Origin: CAYYFX01 sp964471155
GTDB taxonomy: Bacteria; ARS69
Assembly (NCBI GenBank): GCA_964471155.1
Contig: CAYYFX010000131.1
Location: 1 to 10,173 of the forward strand
Direction: 5' to 3'
Length of the DNA: 10,173 nucleotides
Each line of letters begins with the position of its first letter. The stretch's first letter is position 1. The notes under the pieces are model-generated. The model saw nothing but the letters and a program-made list of their open reading frames with translations. It had not been told where the DNA came from and ran no database searches. The translations under genes and the position numbers were made by a program. Shown here one piece after another: positions 1 through 7,475 of the stretch.

Positions 1-619
1 CGCCCTGCGCCCCCTCGACCAGCGCGCCGAGCGGAACGCCGCCGCCGCCGGCCGCGGCCCGCGCCTCGCGCACGCCCGGACCCGCGCGGCCTTCCAGCGC
101 CCACGGGAGGACGCCGCCGCCGCCGCGGCCGCCGAGCCAGATCCGGTCCCCGTCCGCCCCCCGGAGGACGCCCGCGGACCAGCCGTCCCGCACGAGCTCG
201 GCCCGCCCGCGCTCCGCGCCGGACTCCGTCCGCCCCCACGCCAGGACCGCGCGCCACGGCCCCCTGCCGCCGACCCACGAGACACCCGCCTCGCCGGTTC
301 CGGTTCCCGCCACCGGGGCGCGGCGCACGTCCCGATCCGTCAGGGCCGAGGCCCAGCCCGGAGGGGAGGCCGGGGCGAGGAAGGCCTGCGACCCCAATAC
401 CCACCGCCCGTGGGACGCGATCTCCCCGCCGGCCCGGAGCCGGTCTCCCCCGTCCGGGTCCGCGCGCGTCTCGACGACCCAGGCCGCGCCTCCGCCGCCG
501 CCCCGCAGCCGGATGGACCCGACCGGCGTTCCCGCCTCCGCCGCCACCCGCGCGGTCAGCGCGGCGGCGGCGATCGACAGCACATGAACCGAACCCCACA
601 AGGCACTGCCCGAGAACAC
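1..619 (-). CDS. Partial protein of unknown function, possibly exported and beta-rich (C-terminus beyond window)
   Basis: The minus strand is open from well upstream of base 619 to base 1, and from about base 583 leftward its codons end almost only in G or C, as in the other real genes here. I do not recognise the family. The chosen GTG at 619-617 lies 10 bases after GGGGAG (minus strand). It gives a hydrophobic N-terminus (residues about 5-22, containing SIAAAALTARVAAEA) that could be a signal peptide, although it lacks the usual positive charges. A second GTG at 583-581 fits the onset of strong GC3 bias even better and is a serious alternative. The rest is rich in Gly, Trp and short alternating stretches such as WRAVLAWGR and GDRIWLGGRG, which suggests repeated beta strands and perhaps an outer-membrane barrel; this is a guess from composition. 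It is transcribed away from the repair operon. The frame also stays open upstream of 619, so a longer N-terminus cannot be excluded. Confidence 0.7.
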   Translation of the reverse strand, partial: MFSGSALWGSVHVLSIAAAALTARVAAEAGTPVGSIRLRGGGGGAAWVVETRADPDGGDRLRAGGEIASHGRWVLGSQAFLAPASPPGWASALTDRDVRRAPVAGTGTGEAGVSWVGGRGPWRAVLAWGRTESGAERGRAELVRDGWSAGVLRGADGDRIWLGGRGGGGVLPWALEGRAGPGVREARAAAGGGGVPLGALVEGAQG

Positions 620-820
620 GATAGAGTATCTCCCCGTACCGAACCGGGGAGCGTCCCAGGATGCGCCGGGACCGTCGTTCGTCCAGTGTCGCCGCGGGGC
701 GTCGGCGGCGCTCAACACGTCACACGAAACGACCGAAAAACCACCTCGGGGGCGGAACGCCGGGGTCGGTCCACCCCCGCGCCGCCGTCCTCGACCACGC
801 CGCACGCGGGGGCCCGCTCC
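620..820. promoter_or_regulatory. Divergent intergenic region, presumed to hold both promoters
   Basis: This is the only sizeable gap between genes and separates two divergent starts. It includes the least GC-rich stretch in the window (721-745, about half A+T), as expected of a promoter region. I cannot match a clear -35/-10 pair on either strand, so no specific promoter is called. It contains a 7-base-pair dyad next to the leftward gene (listed separately). Just before the rightward TTG at 821 there is a GGGGG run at 808-812, a weak ribosome-binding-site candidate. Confidence 0.4.
630..651 (-). promoter_or_regulatory. Inverted repeat overlapping the likely ribosome binding site of the leftward gene
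   Basis: CTCCCCG at 630-636 pairs perfectly with CGGGGAG at 645-651 across an 8-base loop. Read on the minus strand, the second arm contains the GGGGAG that is the best Shine-Dalgarno candidate for the GTG at 619, ten bases further on. It could be an RNA hairpin that masks the site or a DNA operator. A 7-bp GC-only dyad arises by chance fairly often in sequence this GC-rich, so the call is weak. Confidence 0.25.
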
Positions 821-3193
821 TTGCGCATCGAACGCATCGAATGGATCGGCGACGAGGCGTCCGCGCGGACCTTCGACTTCCCCGACCGCGGCCTCGCGCT
901 CTGGACCTGTTCGAACGACCTGCGCGAGGACTCGCTCGTCCGCACGCTGGCCGCCGCGCTGTGGGGTCCCTCGCCCGACCATCCCGTGCCGCCCGGTCTT
1001 CGCCGGGTGGACGTGCGCCTGCGCCTGGACGACGGCACCGCGCTCTCGATCGAGCGGTCGCTCGACAGCGGCGCCGTCCTGGTGACGGGCGCCGATCCGG
1101 ATCGATTCGACCCGGTCGGCGGCGGTCGCGAGATCGGCGAGCTGCTGCTCGGGTTCGGTCGCGCGGACTTCCTCGCGCTCGCGTCCGTCGATCTGGACGG
1201 GCTGCGCGCGACGCGCGGCGACCGGCGTCTGCGGGAGCTGCTGGCGGACGCGCGGGGTCGGACGCGCGAGCCGGAGCCGTTCGCGGAGACCTCCCCCGCG
1301 GCGCCTACCCCGCCGGCCGCTGCCCGCTTCGGGGATCTCGACCTGCCCATCGTGCACGCGGAGCTCGAGGAGCTCCACGGTGCGGCGGCGCCCGCGCCGC
1401 CGGCGGCGGTTCCGCCCGCGGACGTTCGCGTGGATCGCGCGTCGCCGGATCCCGCGGGCGACATCGAGGGGTCGAACCCCGTCGACCAGGTGCGTTTCGT
1501 GCGGCGCCGGATCGCCGAGATCGACCTGGACCTGGAGACGCTCAGCCGCCAGCTGCACGAGATGGCGGACCGCCGCGAGGAGCTGCGCGTGGACGGCGAC
1601 CGCTTCGGCATGCTCACCGGCACCGAGCCCGCCGACGTCGACCGCCTCGTGGAGCTGACCGACGAGCTGGCCGCGGCGCTGAACCGGCGCGCGGCCGCGG
1701 TGCGCGAGCGCGAGCGGTTCGAGCACGAACTGCGCGGGCGCGGACTGGACCGCGCCGCCCTCGAGGAGCTGCGCGGCCGCTTCGCCGCCCTGGACGAGGA
1801 GGACGTGGCCTTCCTGGAGGGCGCCGAACAGGGCTCCACGATCCGCCGCGGGAACCTGGCGCTGACCCGCAGCGAGTGCCGCCTCGACGAGACGCGCCTC
1901 GAGGAGATCGAGCGGGCGCGGACCGCGGCGGCGCGCTCGGCGCTGATCCCGCTCGTCGTGGCCGCCGCGGGGCTGTTCGCCTCCCTGGCCGTCGTGCTCG
2001 CCGGCGGGGGCGGCGCGCTGTCGCTCGTCCTGCTCGCGCTCGCGCTCGCCGGCGGCGGCGCCGCGGCGTGGATCACGTGGCGCGGTCGCACGCTGCGCGA
2101 GGAGGAGCGCGTGGGGATCGTCCACGCCCTCGAGCGCAAGCGCAGCCAGATGAACGAGCTCGAGGAGGAGGGGCGGCTCGCCGAGCGCCGGGCGAAGGAC
2201 CTGGCCAAGCGCGCGGGCTGCGAGTCCCCGGCCCAGCTCCGGCACGACTGGCGCCGCTGGAAGGACTCGGACGGGCCGCAGCGCGAGCTGGACGCGCTGC
2301 TCGCGCGCGAGGCCGAGACGGAGGACGGGATCGTGACGCTGCGCGGGAAGCTGTCCGCGTTCCGGATCGACGACGGCGAGGGCGAGCCGGACCTCGGCGG
2401 ACTGCAGGCGCTGATCGAGGACTACCAGCGGCACTTCCACGCGCGGAAGGAACTGGCGGCAGCCGAGGAGGAGTGCGCGCGCGTCGAGGCCGGGCTGACC
2501 GAGCTGGAGGCCCGGCGCGCCGAGGCGCTGACCACGTTCGAGGCGCTCATGGCCTCGGTGGGCATCGATCCCGATCGCGATCTCGACGAGGCGGTGGAGA
2601 TGTTCGTGCTTCGGACGCGGTACACCGCCGGCTTCGGCGATGCCGGCGCCGACGCCGCGCCGGCCGACCCGGAACCCCCGGCGGCGCCCGCGCGCGTGCT
2701 GGACACGAGCTGGATCCCGGGGATCTCCGCGGCGACGGAGGCGACGCTGCGCCGCTTCCTCCCGGGGGCCCGCGACGTGGAGGTGGACGCGGAGCTGGAG
2801 CCGTCGTTCCGGCTGGACCCGCGCGGGCCGCGCCTGGACCTGGCCGAGCTCGAGCGCACGCTCTCCGCCGCCGCGATGGATCAGGTTTGGCTCGCGCTTC
2901 GCCTCGCGATCGGCGAGACTCTGTCCTCGCTCGGGGAGCGGTTCCCGCTCTTCCTCGACGATCCCTGGACCCGCGCGGACGACGTCCGGCACGCCCACGG
3001 CCTCACGTGGTGCCTCGACGCGAGCGAGCGCGGGCAGGTGGTGCTCCGCACGTCGCACGAGGTCAGGGTGAAGTGGTTCCTGCATCAGCATCCCGCGAGC
3101 AAGTCCGCGATCCACTCCGTCCTGCCGTCCCCCGCCGCGCCCGCACCCGCGGACGCCTCCGGGGTGCGCTCCGGGCTCTCGGCGCGACGCTGA
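821..3193 (+). CDS. SbcC/YhaN-type coiled-coil ATPase-like protein with membrane hairpin and degenerate Walker A
   Basis: The 790-residue protein has the layout of YhaN/SbcC (Rad50-like) ATPases, which tether and remodel DNA ends. TTG at 821 is chosen because LRIERIEWIG is the usual first beta strand; the open frame upstream is low-quality sequence overlapping the divergent gene. Residues 24-49 align without gaps to the expected Walker A region, but GPNEAGKST is replaced by CSNDLREDS, so the lysine is Glu36. Coiled-coil-like, Glu/Arg-rich stretches lie at about 223-260, 430-465 and 540-600. Between the arms are two hydrophobic segments, about 374-394 and 399-420, likely a membrane hairpin; some YhaN relatives have one. 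The C-terminal half retains a signature-like LSAAAMDQ (681-688; the family usually has Gly at the fourth place), Walker B FLDD (711-714) and a switch His746. The tail is Pro/Ala-rich. It heads the operon and overlaps the next gene by 121 bases. Family assignment is fairly sure; ATPase activity is doubtful. Confidence 0.82.
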   Translation: MRIERIEWIGDEASARTFDFPDRGLALWTCSNDLREDSLVRTLAAALWGPSPDHPVPPGLRRVDVRLRLDDGTALSIERSLDSGAVLVTGADPDRFDPVGGGREIGELLLGFGRADFLALASVDLDGLRATRGDRRLRELLADARGRTREPEPFAETSPAAPTPPAAARFGDLDLPIVHAELEELHGAAAPAPPAAVPPADVRVDRASPDPAGDIEGSNPVDQVRFVRRRIAEIDLDLETLSRQLHEMADRREELRVDGDRFGMLTGTEPADVDRLVELTDELAAALNRRAAAVRERERFEHELRGRGLDRAALEELRGRFAALDEEDVAFLEGAEQGSTIRRGNLALTRSECRLDETRLEEIERARTAAARSALIPLVVAAAGLFASLAVVLAGGGGALSLVLLALALAGGGAAAWITWRGRTLREEERVGIVHALERKRSQMNELEEEGRLAERRAKDLAKRAGCESPAQLRHDWRRWKDSDGPQRELDALLAREAETEDGIVTLRGKLSAFRIDDGEGEPDLGGLQALIEDYQRHFHARKELAAAEEECARVEAGLTELEARRAEALTTFEALMASVGIDPDRDLDEAVEMFVLRTRYTAGFGDAGADAAPADPEPPAAPARVLDTSWIPGISAATEATLRRFLPGARDVEVDAELEPSFRLDPRGPRLDLAELERTLSAAAMDQVWLALRLAIGETLSSLGERFPLFLDDPWTRADDVRHAHGLTWCLDASERGQVVLRTSHEVRVKWFLHQHPASKSAIHSVLPSPAAPAPADASGVRSGLSARR
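3059..3063 (+). promoter_or_regulatory. Ribosome binding site deciding the lipoprotein start
   Basis: GAGGT, an exact piece of the Shine-Dalgarno consensus, lies nine bases before the GTG at 3073, inside the coding region of the upstream ATPase-like gene. It matters because this GTG is the only standard start codon in frame close enough upstream of the lipobox cysteine, and it makes the two genes overlap by 121 bases. Confidence 0.55.
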
Positions 3194-4512
3194 GCGCCTG
3201 CGGGGTCGCGACCGCCGATCCCGCGCCGCCCGCCCCGCCGGTGCCATCGTCCGCTCCCGCGGAATCCTCCGCCCCCGCCGCGACCGACCTCGCGGCGACC
3301 GACATCACGTGGCGCCGCGCGTTCCTCGTGGGCGGCGGCGTCGGCGGGATCGCGGAGACGCGGTTGGCGTACGTCGGGCCCGAGACCGCCGTGCAACTCT
3401 TCGTGGCGCTGGAGGGCGAGCGCGGCGGCCTGCCGGTGTTCTGCTGCGAGGCGCCGCTGATCCGCGTGGACGGGCGCGCCGTGCCCGCGCGTCTGGTCGT
3501 CCCTCCCGCGGACGCCGGCCTCTCGGACGTGGAGATCCGCTGGAGCGAGATGCGCCCCGCACCGGACGGTCCGGGGTGGACGCGCCTCGCGATCCGGCTG
3601 CAGCAGGGCGACTGGTCCCTGCCCGTGTACGAGCTGCCGGCGGGCGCCGGCGAGGGGATCGATCCCTCGGTGGGCACGGCGCGCTACGCGGTCGCGCTGT
3701 CGTTCCGCGACGCGGCCGGACGGCGGGTGCGCCTGGACTCGGAGCGCGGCGCCGCGGGCGGCGACCTGGCGGATCCGCGCCTCGCCCCCGGCTTCCGCGT
3801 GTCCCGGCACGGCGGCGACACGCTGCCGGGACGCGCGGGAGCGCGCGCGCGGCTCCCGGTCCGCGCGGAGGTCGATCCCGCGTTCGTGCACGCGTTCATC
3901 GCGCTGCGTCCGGCGGATCCGTTTCTCGCGGCCTACGCGGACCTGGCCGACGCGCCGTGGCCGGACTCCGTGTCCACGGACCTCGCGGATCCGTCCTGGG
4001 AGTGGCTGCTCGAGGCGGTGGCCCACGGCCGGCGGCGCGCGACCGGGGACACGCCGGTCGTGGGACCCGACGGGCACGCCGTGCGCTGGCGCGGGGTCGA
4101 CGGCACGTCCGGCGTCGCCGCCGGGGACGTGGTGTTCTCCGGGGGCTACGCCGGCTTCCTGCAGGGGGACGACGACGACGGCTTCCTGGACAACGACGAC
4201 CGCGCGCTGCACGGCGCGCGGGGGACCCTGGCGTTCGGCCGCATCCGGGACCTGCCCGAGGGCCGGATCACCGTGCTGCGCCCGCGCGACTTCCGCGGCG
4301 TGTCGGCGCAGCTGGACCAGGCCGGCTACGGCCCGCTGCCGATCGAGATGGTGTGGACCTCGCGGGCCCGCCGCGCGATGCGCGCGTTCCAGGGCGACCA
4401 GGGTCTGCCGGTCACCGGCCTGCCGGACGCGGAGTCCCGCCGGCGGCTGGACGCGATGCTGGACCGCATGCGCGCCGTGGACGACGCGGCGCCGCCGGAC
4501 TCCGCGCGTTGA
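3073..4512 (+). CDS. Predicted lipoprotein with C-terminal peptidoglycan-binding domain
   Basis: Protein of 479 residues, probably exported and lipid-anchored. The N-terminus is Arg-rich (RRARTRGRLRG) and followed by a short apolar stretch ending in the lipobox LSAC, with Cys43 as the lipidated residue. A Pro/Ala/Ser linker (about 46-70) follows, as in many lipoproteins. GTG at 3073 is chosen because it has GAGGT nine bases upstream and is the nearest in-frame start before the lipobox. Residues about 70-400 form a beta-rich domain I do not recognise, with an adjacent cysteine pair (124-125). Residues 367-376 (DDDGFLDNDD) fit the calcium-binding DxDGxxDxxD pattern of thrombospondin type-3 repeats. 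Residues about 411-468 match PG_binding_1 (QLDQAGYG, then RAMRAFQGDQGLPVTG at 434-449), a module that holds proteins to peptidoglycan. No catalytic wall-hydrolase domain is visible. It sits between DNA-repair genes, with which no functional link is known to me. Its stop overlaps the next start in TTGA. Confidence 0.8.
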   Translation: MVPASASREQVRDPLRPAVPRRARTRGRLRGALRALGATLSACGVATADPAPPAPPVPSSAPAESSAPAATDLAATDITWRRAFLVGGGVGGIAETRLAYVGPETAVQLFVALEGERGGLPVFCCEAPLIRVDGRAVPARLVVPPADAGLSDVEIRWSEMRPAPDGPGWTRLAIRLQQGDWSLPVYELPAGAGEGIDPSVGTARYAVALSFRDAAGRRVRLDSERGAAGGDLADPRLAPGFRVSRHGGDTLPGRAGARARLPVRAEVDPAFVHAFIALRPADPFLAAYADLADAPWPDSVSTDLADPSWEWLLEAVAHGRRRATGDTPVVGPDGHAVRWRGVDGTSGVAAGDVVFSGGYAGFLQGDDDDGFLDNDDRALHGARGTLAFGRIRDLPEGRITVLRPRDFRGVSAQLDQAGYGPLPIEMVWTSRARRAMRAFQGDQGLPVTGLPDAESRRRLDAMLDRMRAVDDAAPPDSAR

Positions 4513-7475
4513 AGGTTCTTGCCGCGCCGGACTTCGCCGCGCTGCGGCGGATCCTGGCGCGCGAGGTCCGCGCCCTCCGCGCCGATCCGCTCGTTCCGGT
4601 CACGGTCGTCGTGCCGCGCGAGACGGCCCGCCGCGCGACCCGTGACGATCTCGTGCGCGACCTCGACGGGCTCCTCGGCGTCCGCGTCCTGGCCTGGCCG
4701 ATCTGGGTGGACGCCGAGGTCGGCGACGAGGCGGCGCGCCGCGGCGGGCGGCGCCTCGGCGAGGCGGGGTTCGAGCGCCTGGTCGCGCGGGTGCTGGCGG
4801 AGCTGCCGCCGGATCGGCGCGGCCCGTGGAAGGCCGCCGCCCCGGGAGAAGGCGACGCGCGGCTCCTCGCGGCCACGCTCGCGGACCTCTTCGAGGGAGG
4901 CTTCGACGCGGAGGCGCTCGCGCAGGTCGGCGCGTTGCGCCGCGATCCGTGGCGCCGCGAGCTGCCGGCGCTGCTGCGGCGGACGCAGGAGCTGCTCGAG
5001 GCGGGGAACCTCTGGGACCGCCGGCGCGTCGAGCGCCTCGCCGCGTCCACGCCGGCGGCGGCCGGCGGCCCGCTGCTCCTGAGCGGATTCCACGACCTCA
5101 CCCCGGTGCAACGGGCCATCGTGACGCGGCAGGCCGCGGCGCGTCCCGTCACGCTCCTCGTCCCCGGCGTGTCCGCGGGCGAGGCGCTGCCGGGCGAGGG
5201 CGCCGCCGCCCCGCTCCTGGCGTGGGCCCGCGACGCCGGAGCGTCGCTCGAGCCGGTCGCGCCCGCGCCGGCGCCCGCCTTCACGCTGCGCGCCGACCGC
5301 TTCGCCTCGCCCGCCCTCACCGATCCGGGGCCCGCCCGCGTGGAGCTCGCGGCGTACGCCACCGAGCCGGCCGAGGTCCGGGGCATCGCGGGCCGCATCC
5401 TCGACGAAACCGCGGCCGGACGGTCCTTCGAGGACTTCCTGGTGACGACGCCGCCGGGCGGCGGCCCCCCGGCCGCGCTGTTCCGGCGCATCTTCGCGAA
5501 GGCCGGGATCCCGCTGCGCGACGCGGTCGGCGTGCCGGGAGCGCACACGCGATCGGGCCGCCTCGCACGGATGCTCCTGCGCGCCGTGTCCGCCGGCCGC
5601 GACGAGCGCGCGGCGGAAGCGCTGGAGTTCGCGGCGCCGGTCGCGGAGCTCGCGGACGACGCGGCGGAGGCGACGGAAGCGGCGGAGCGGTTCGTGCGCG
5701 CGCGGGATGCCGCGGAGGCGGCGACCGGCTTCGCGGCGCTGTACCGCGCGCGGCTGGGCGAGGAGCCGGCCGGCGAGGTGCTCGAGGCGGCGGACGCGGT
5801 GGCCGCGGTGCTGGGCGACCGACCGCTGCGGCTGACGGACTTCGCCGCCGCCTTCCGTGCCGCGCTCTCCCGTGTCCGCGTGCGCGCGCCGGACGGGGCA
5901 GGCGTGCTCCTGTCCGGCATGGACGCCGCGCGCGGGCTCGCGCGGCCGGTGGTGTTCCACGCGGGGCTCGTGCGCGGCGCGGTGCGCGGCGTCCCGGCGG
6001 CGGGCACGCTGCTCGGGGAGTCGCTGCGCCACGAGGTGAACGAGCGGTTCGCGTGGCAGGGCGCACGGCTGGTCGTGCGGGAGGAGCGCCGCGAGGAGCG
6101 GCTGCTGCTCGCGCGCTTCGCGTTCGAGACGGCGACCGAGCGCAGCGTGCTGTCGTTCGCGGAGCGCGATCGCGCGGGCGGCGAGCCACGCAACCCGTCG
6201 GGCCTGTTCCTGGACCTGGCGTCCGGGCGCGCCGGCGCGCCGCTCGATCCGCGCGGCGCGGCGTTCCGTGCGCTCGCCCCGCCGCGCCCGGCCGCGGCCG
6301 CGCGGACCCGCCCCGCCGACGCCACGGACGCCGACCTGGCGCGCTTCGCGACGTCCCCGCCGGAGGCCGCGGCGGTGGCCGCCGTCCTGGACGAGGAGCG
6401 CGCGAGCCACCTGCCGCGCGTGTGGCGGGCGGCGGAGGCCCGCTGGGGCGATCCGCGCCTGGGCCGGTACGACGGGGTGCTGTCCGATCCGCGCGCGATC
6501 GCCGCGCTGCGCGACCGGTGGTCCGCGCGGCACTGGAGCGCCTCCGCGCTGGAGTCGATGGCGAACTGCCCGTTCACGTTCCTGCTGCGGATGCTGCGTC
6601 TCTCGGAGGCGGAGACGGCCGCGGACGACTACGACCCGCGCGAGAAGGGCAGCCTGTTCCACGGCGTGTACGAGGAGGTGTCGCGCGCGCTGGCCCGGCG
6701 CGGCCTCCTCCCGCTCGACCCGGCCACGCTGCCCGAGGCGCTCGCGCTCGTGCGCGCCGCCGTCGCGCGGGAGCGCGCGGGGCTGGCGGGCGAGCCCGCG
6801 GTCCGGCGGATCGCCCGGCGTGCCACGCTCGCGGGACTCGAGGCGGACCTGGCCATGGCCTTCGCGCGCGACGCGCGCCGCCCGGCGGGCGCGGGCGCGG
6901 TGCCCGAGCGCTTCGAGCTGGCGTTCGGCGGCGAGGACGACGAGCCGTCCGCCTTCCTCGACCTCGCGGACGGGCGGCGGATCCCCCTGCGCGGGAAGAT
7001 CGATCGCGTGGACCGCCGCGCGGACGGCGGCATCGAGATCGTCGACCTGAAGACGGGGGCGGCGCGCGCGCGGCCGGGACGGATGCAGGCGACGGCCGCC
7101 GGCAAGACCGAGGTGCGCCTGCAGCTGCCGCTGTACCTGCACGCGGCGCCGCAGGTGCTGGGCGCGCCGGGGCGGCGTGCCGCGTACTGGCACTGCACGG
7201 CGGACGCCGGCTTCGAGGAGATCCCGTACGACGCCGCGGACCTCGCGCGCGATCTCGACGGGATCCGGGATCTCGTGGCCCACCTCCTCGAGCGCATCCG
7301 GGAGGGCTGGTTCCCGTGCACGCCCGGACCCGGGCGCTGCTGCTTCCCGAGCCACGCGTCGGCGTGCGGCGCGAGCGTGGCCGAGCGCTTCCGGCGGAAG
7401 CTCGACGATCCGGAGCTCGTCGCGCACCTCGCGCGGCTGCGCGCGACGGGCCGCGCGGCGGAGGACGCGTCGTGA
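4509..7475 (+). CDS. addB: AddB-like PD-(D/E)XK nuclease subunit of a double-strand-break repair helicase-nuclease
   Basis: The 988-residue protein matches AddB-type partners of AddA, which resect broken DNA ends and help recognise Chi-like signals. TTG at 4509 shares TTGA with the previous stop and starts the expected strand KVLAAPDF. The N-terminal half is a helicase-like fold without a Walker A, as in many AddB relatives; it has GFHDLTPVQ (about 193-201) and the motif-V/VI-like GLARPVVFHAGL (476-487). The C-terminal nuclease domain begins at SASALESMANCPF (Cys687). It has GSLFH (His718), GKIDRVD (829-835, Asp832 and Asp835), VDLKTG (845-850, Asp846 and Lys848) and QLPLY (872-876), a complete PD-(D/E)XK set, so the nuclease is probably active. 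Cysteines 937, 944, 945 and 953 lie where AddB binds a 4Fe-4S cluster with Cys687, but the usual C-x2-C-x5-C spacing is altered: 944 and 953 fit and 947 is Pro. It is followed by addA with a 4-base overlap. Confidence 0.88.
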   Translation: MKVLAAPDFAALRRILAREVRALRADPLVPVTVVVPRETARRATRDDLVRDLDGLLGVRVLAWPIWVDAEVGDEAARRGGRRLGEAGFERLVARVLAELPPDRRGPWKAAAPGEGDARLLAATLADLFEGGFDAEALAQVGALRRDPWRRELPALLRRTQELLEAGNLWDRRRVERLAASTPAAAGGPLLLSGFHDLTPVQRAIVTRQAAARPVTLLVPGVSAGEALPGEGAAAPLLAWARDAGASLEPVAPAPAPAFTLRADRFASPALTDPGPARVELAAYATEPAEVRGIAGRILDETAAGRSFEDFLVTTPPGGGPPAALFRRIFAKAGIPLRDAVGVPGAHTRSGRLARMLLRAVSAGRDERAAEALEFAAPVAELADDAAEATEAAERFVRARDAAEAATGFAALYRARLGEEPAGEVLEAADAVAAVLGDRPLRLTDFAAAFRAALSRVRVRAPDGAGVLLSGMDAARGLARPVVFHAGLVRGAVRGVPAAGTLLGESLRHEVNERFAWQGARLVVREERREERLLLARFAFETATERSVLSFAERDRAGGEPRNPSGLFLDLASGRAGAPLDPRGAAFRALAPPRPAAAARTRPADATDADLARFATSPPEAAAVAAVLDEERASHLPRVWRAAEARWGDPRLGRYDGVLSDPRAIAALRDRWSARHWSASALESMANCPFTFLLRMLRLSEAETAADDYDPREKGSLFHGVYEEVSRALARRGLLPLDPATLPEALALVRAAVARERAGLAGEPAVRRIARRATLAGLEADLAMAFARDARRPAGAGAVPERFELAFGGEDDEPSAFLDLADGRRIPLRGKIDRVDRRADGGIEIVDLKTGAARARPGRMQATAAGKTEVRLQLPLYLHAAPQVLGAPGRRAAYWHCTADAGFEEIPYDAADLARDLDGIRDLVAHLLERIREGWFPCTPGPGRCCFPSHASACGASVAERFRRKLDDPELVAHLARLRATGRAAEDAS
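7460..7464 (+). promoter_or_regulatory. Ribosome binding site of addA
   Basis: GGAGG, a perfect Shine-Dalgarno core, lies inside the 3' end of the addB-like gene, seven bases before the GTG at 7472. It fixes the addA start and supports coupled translation through the GTGA overlap. Confidence 0.75.

Noticed and set aside
410..820. Extension of the ATPase-like protein upstream of TTG 821 (in-frame ATG at 584, GTG at 686)
   Set aside because: The extra residues are Arg/Pro/Ser-rich with no family resemblance, and the ATG lies within the divergent gene. Recognisable domain sequence begins at LRIERIEW.
620..820. Possible sigma-70-type promoters in the divergent region
   Set aside because: I found no -35/-10 pair with acceptable spacing on either strand, so only the region as a whole is annotated.
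712..2208. Minus-strand open frame of about 498 residues opposite the ATPase-like gene
   Set aside because: It is Ser/Arg-rich antisense sequence without domains, and the plus strand has a coherent coiled-coil and ATPase layout.
661..3072. Long open frame continuous with the lipoprotein frame, giving an apparent protein of over 1,200 residues
   Set aside because: The part before about 3073 is Arg/Ala/Gly-rich shadow sequence in a different frame from the well-supported ATPase-like gene. Only the lipoprotein portion shows a signal, linker and domains.
3309..4508. In-frame extension of the AddB-like protein upstream of TTG 4509
   Set aside because: The translation is Arg/Gly/Ala-rich and overlaps the lipoprotein, which shows real motifs in its own frame. 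The overlapping TTGA is the natural start.
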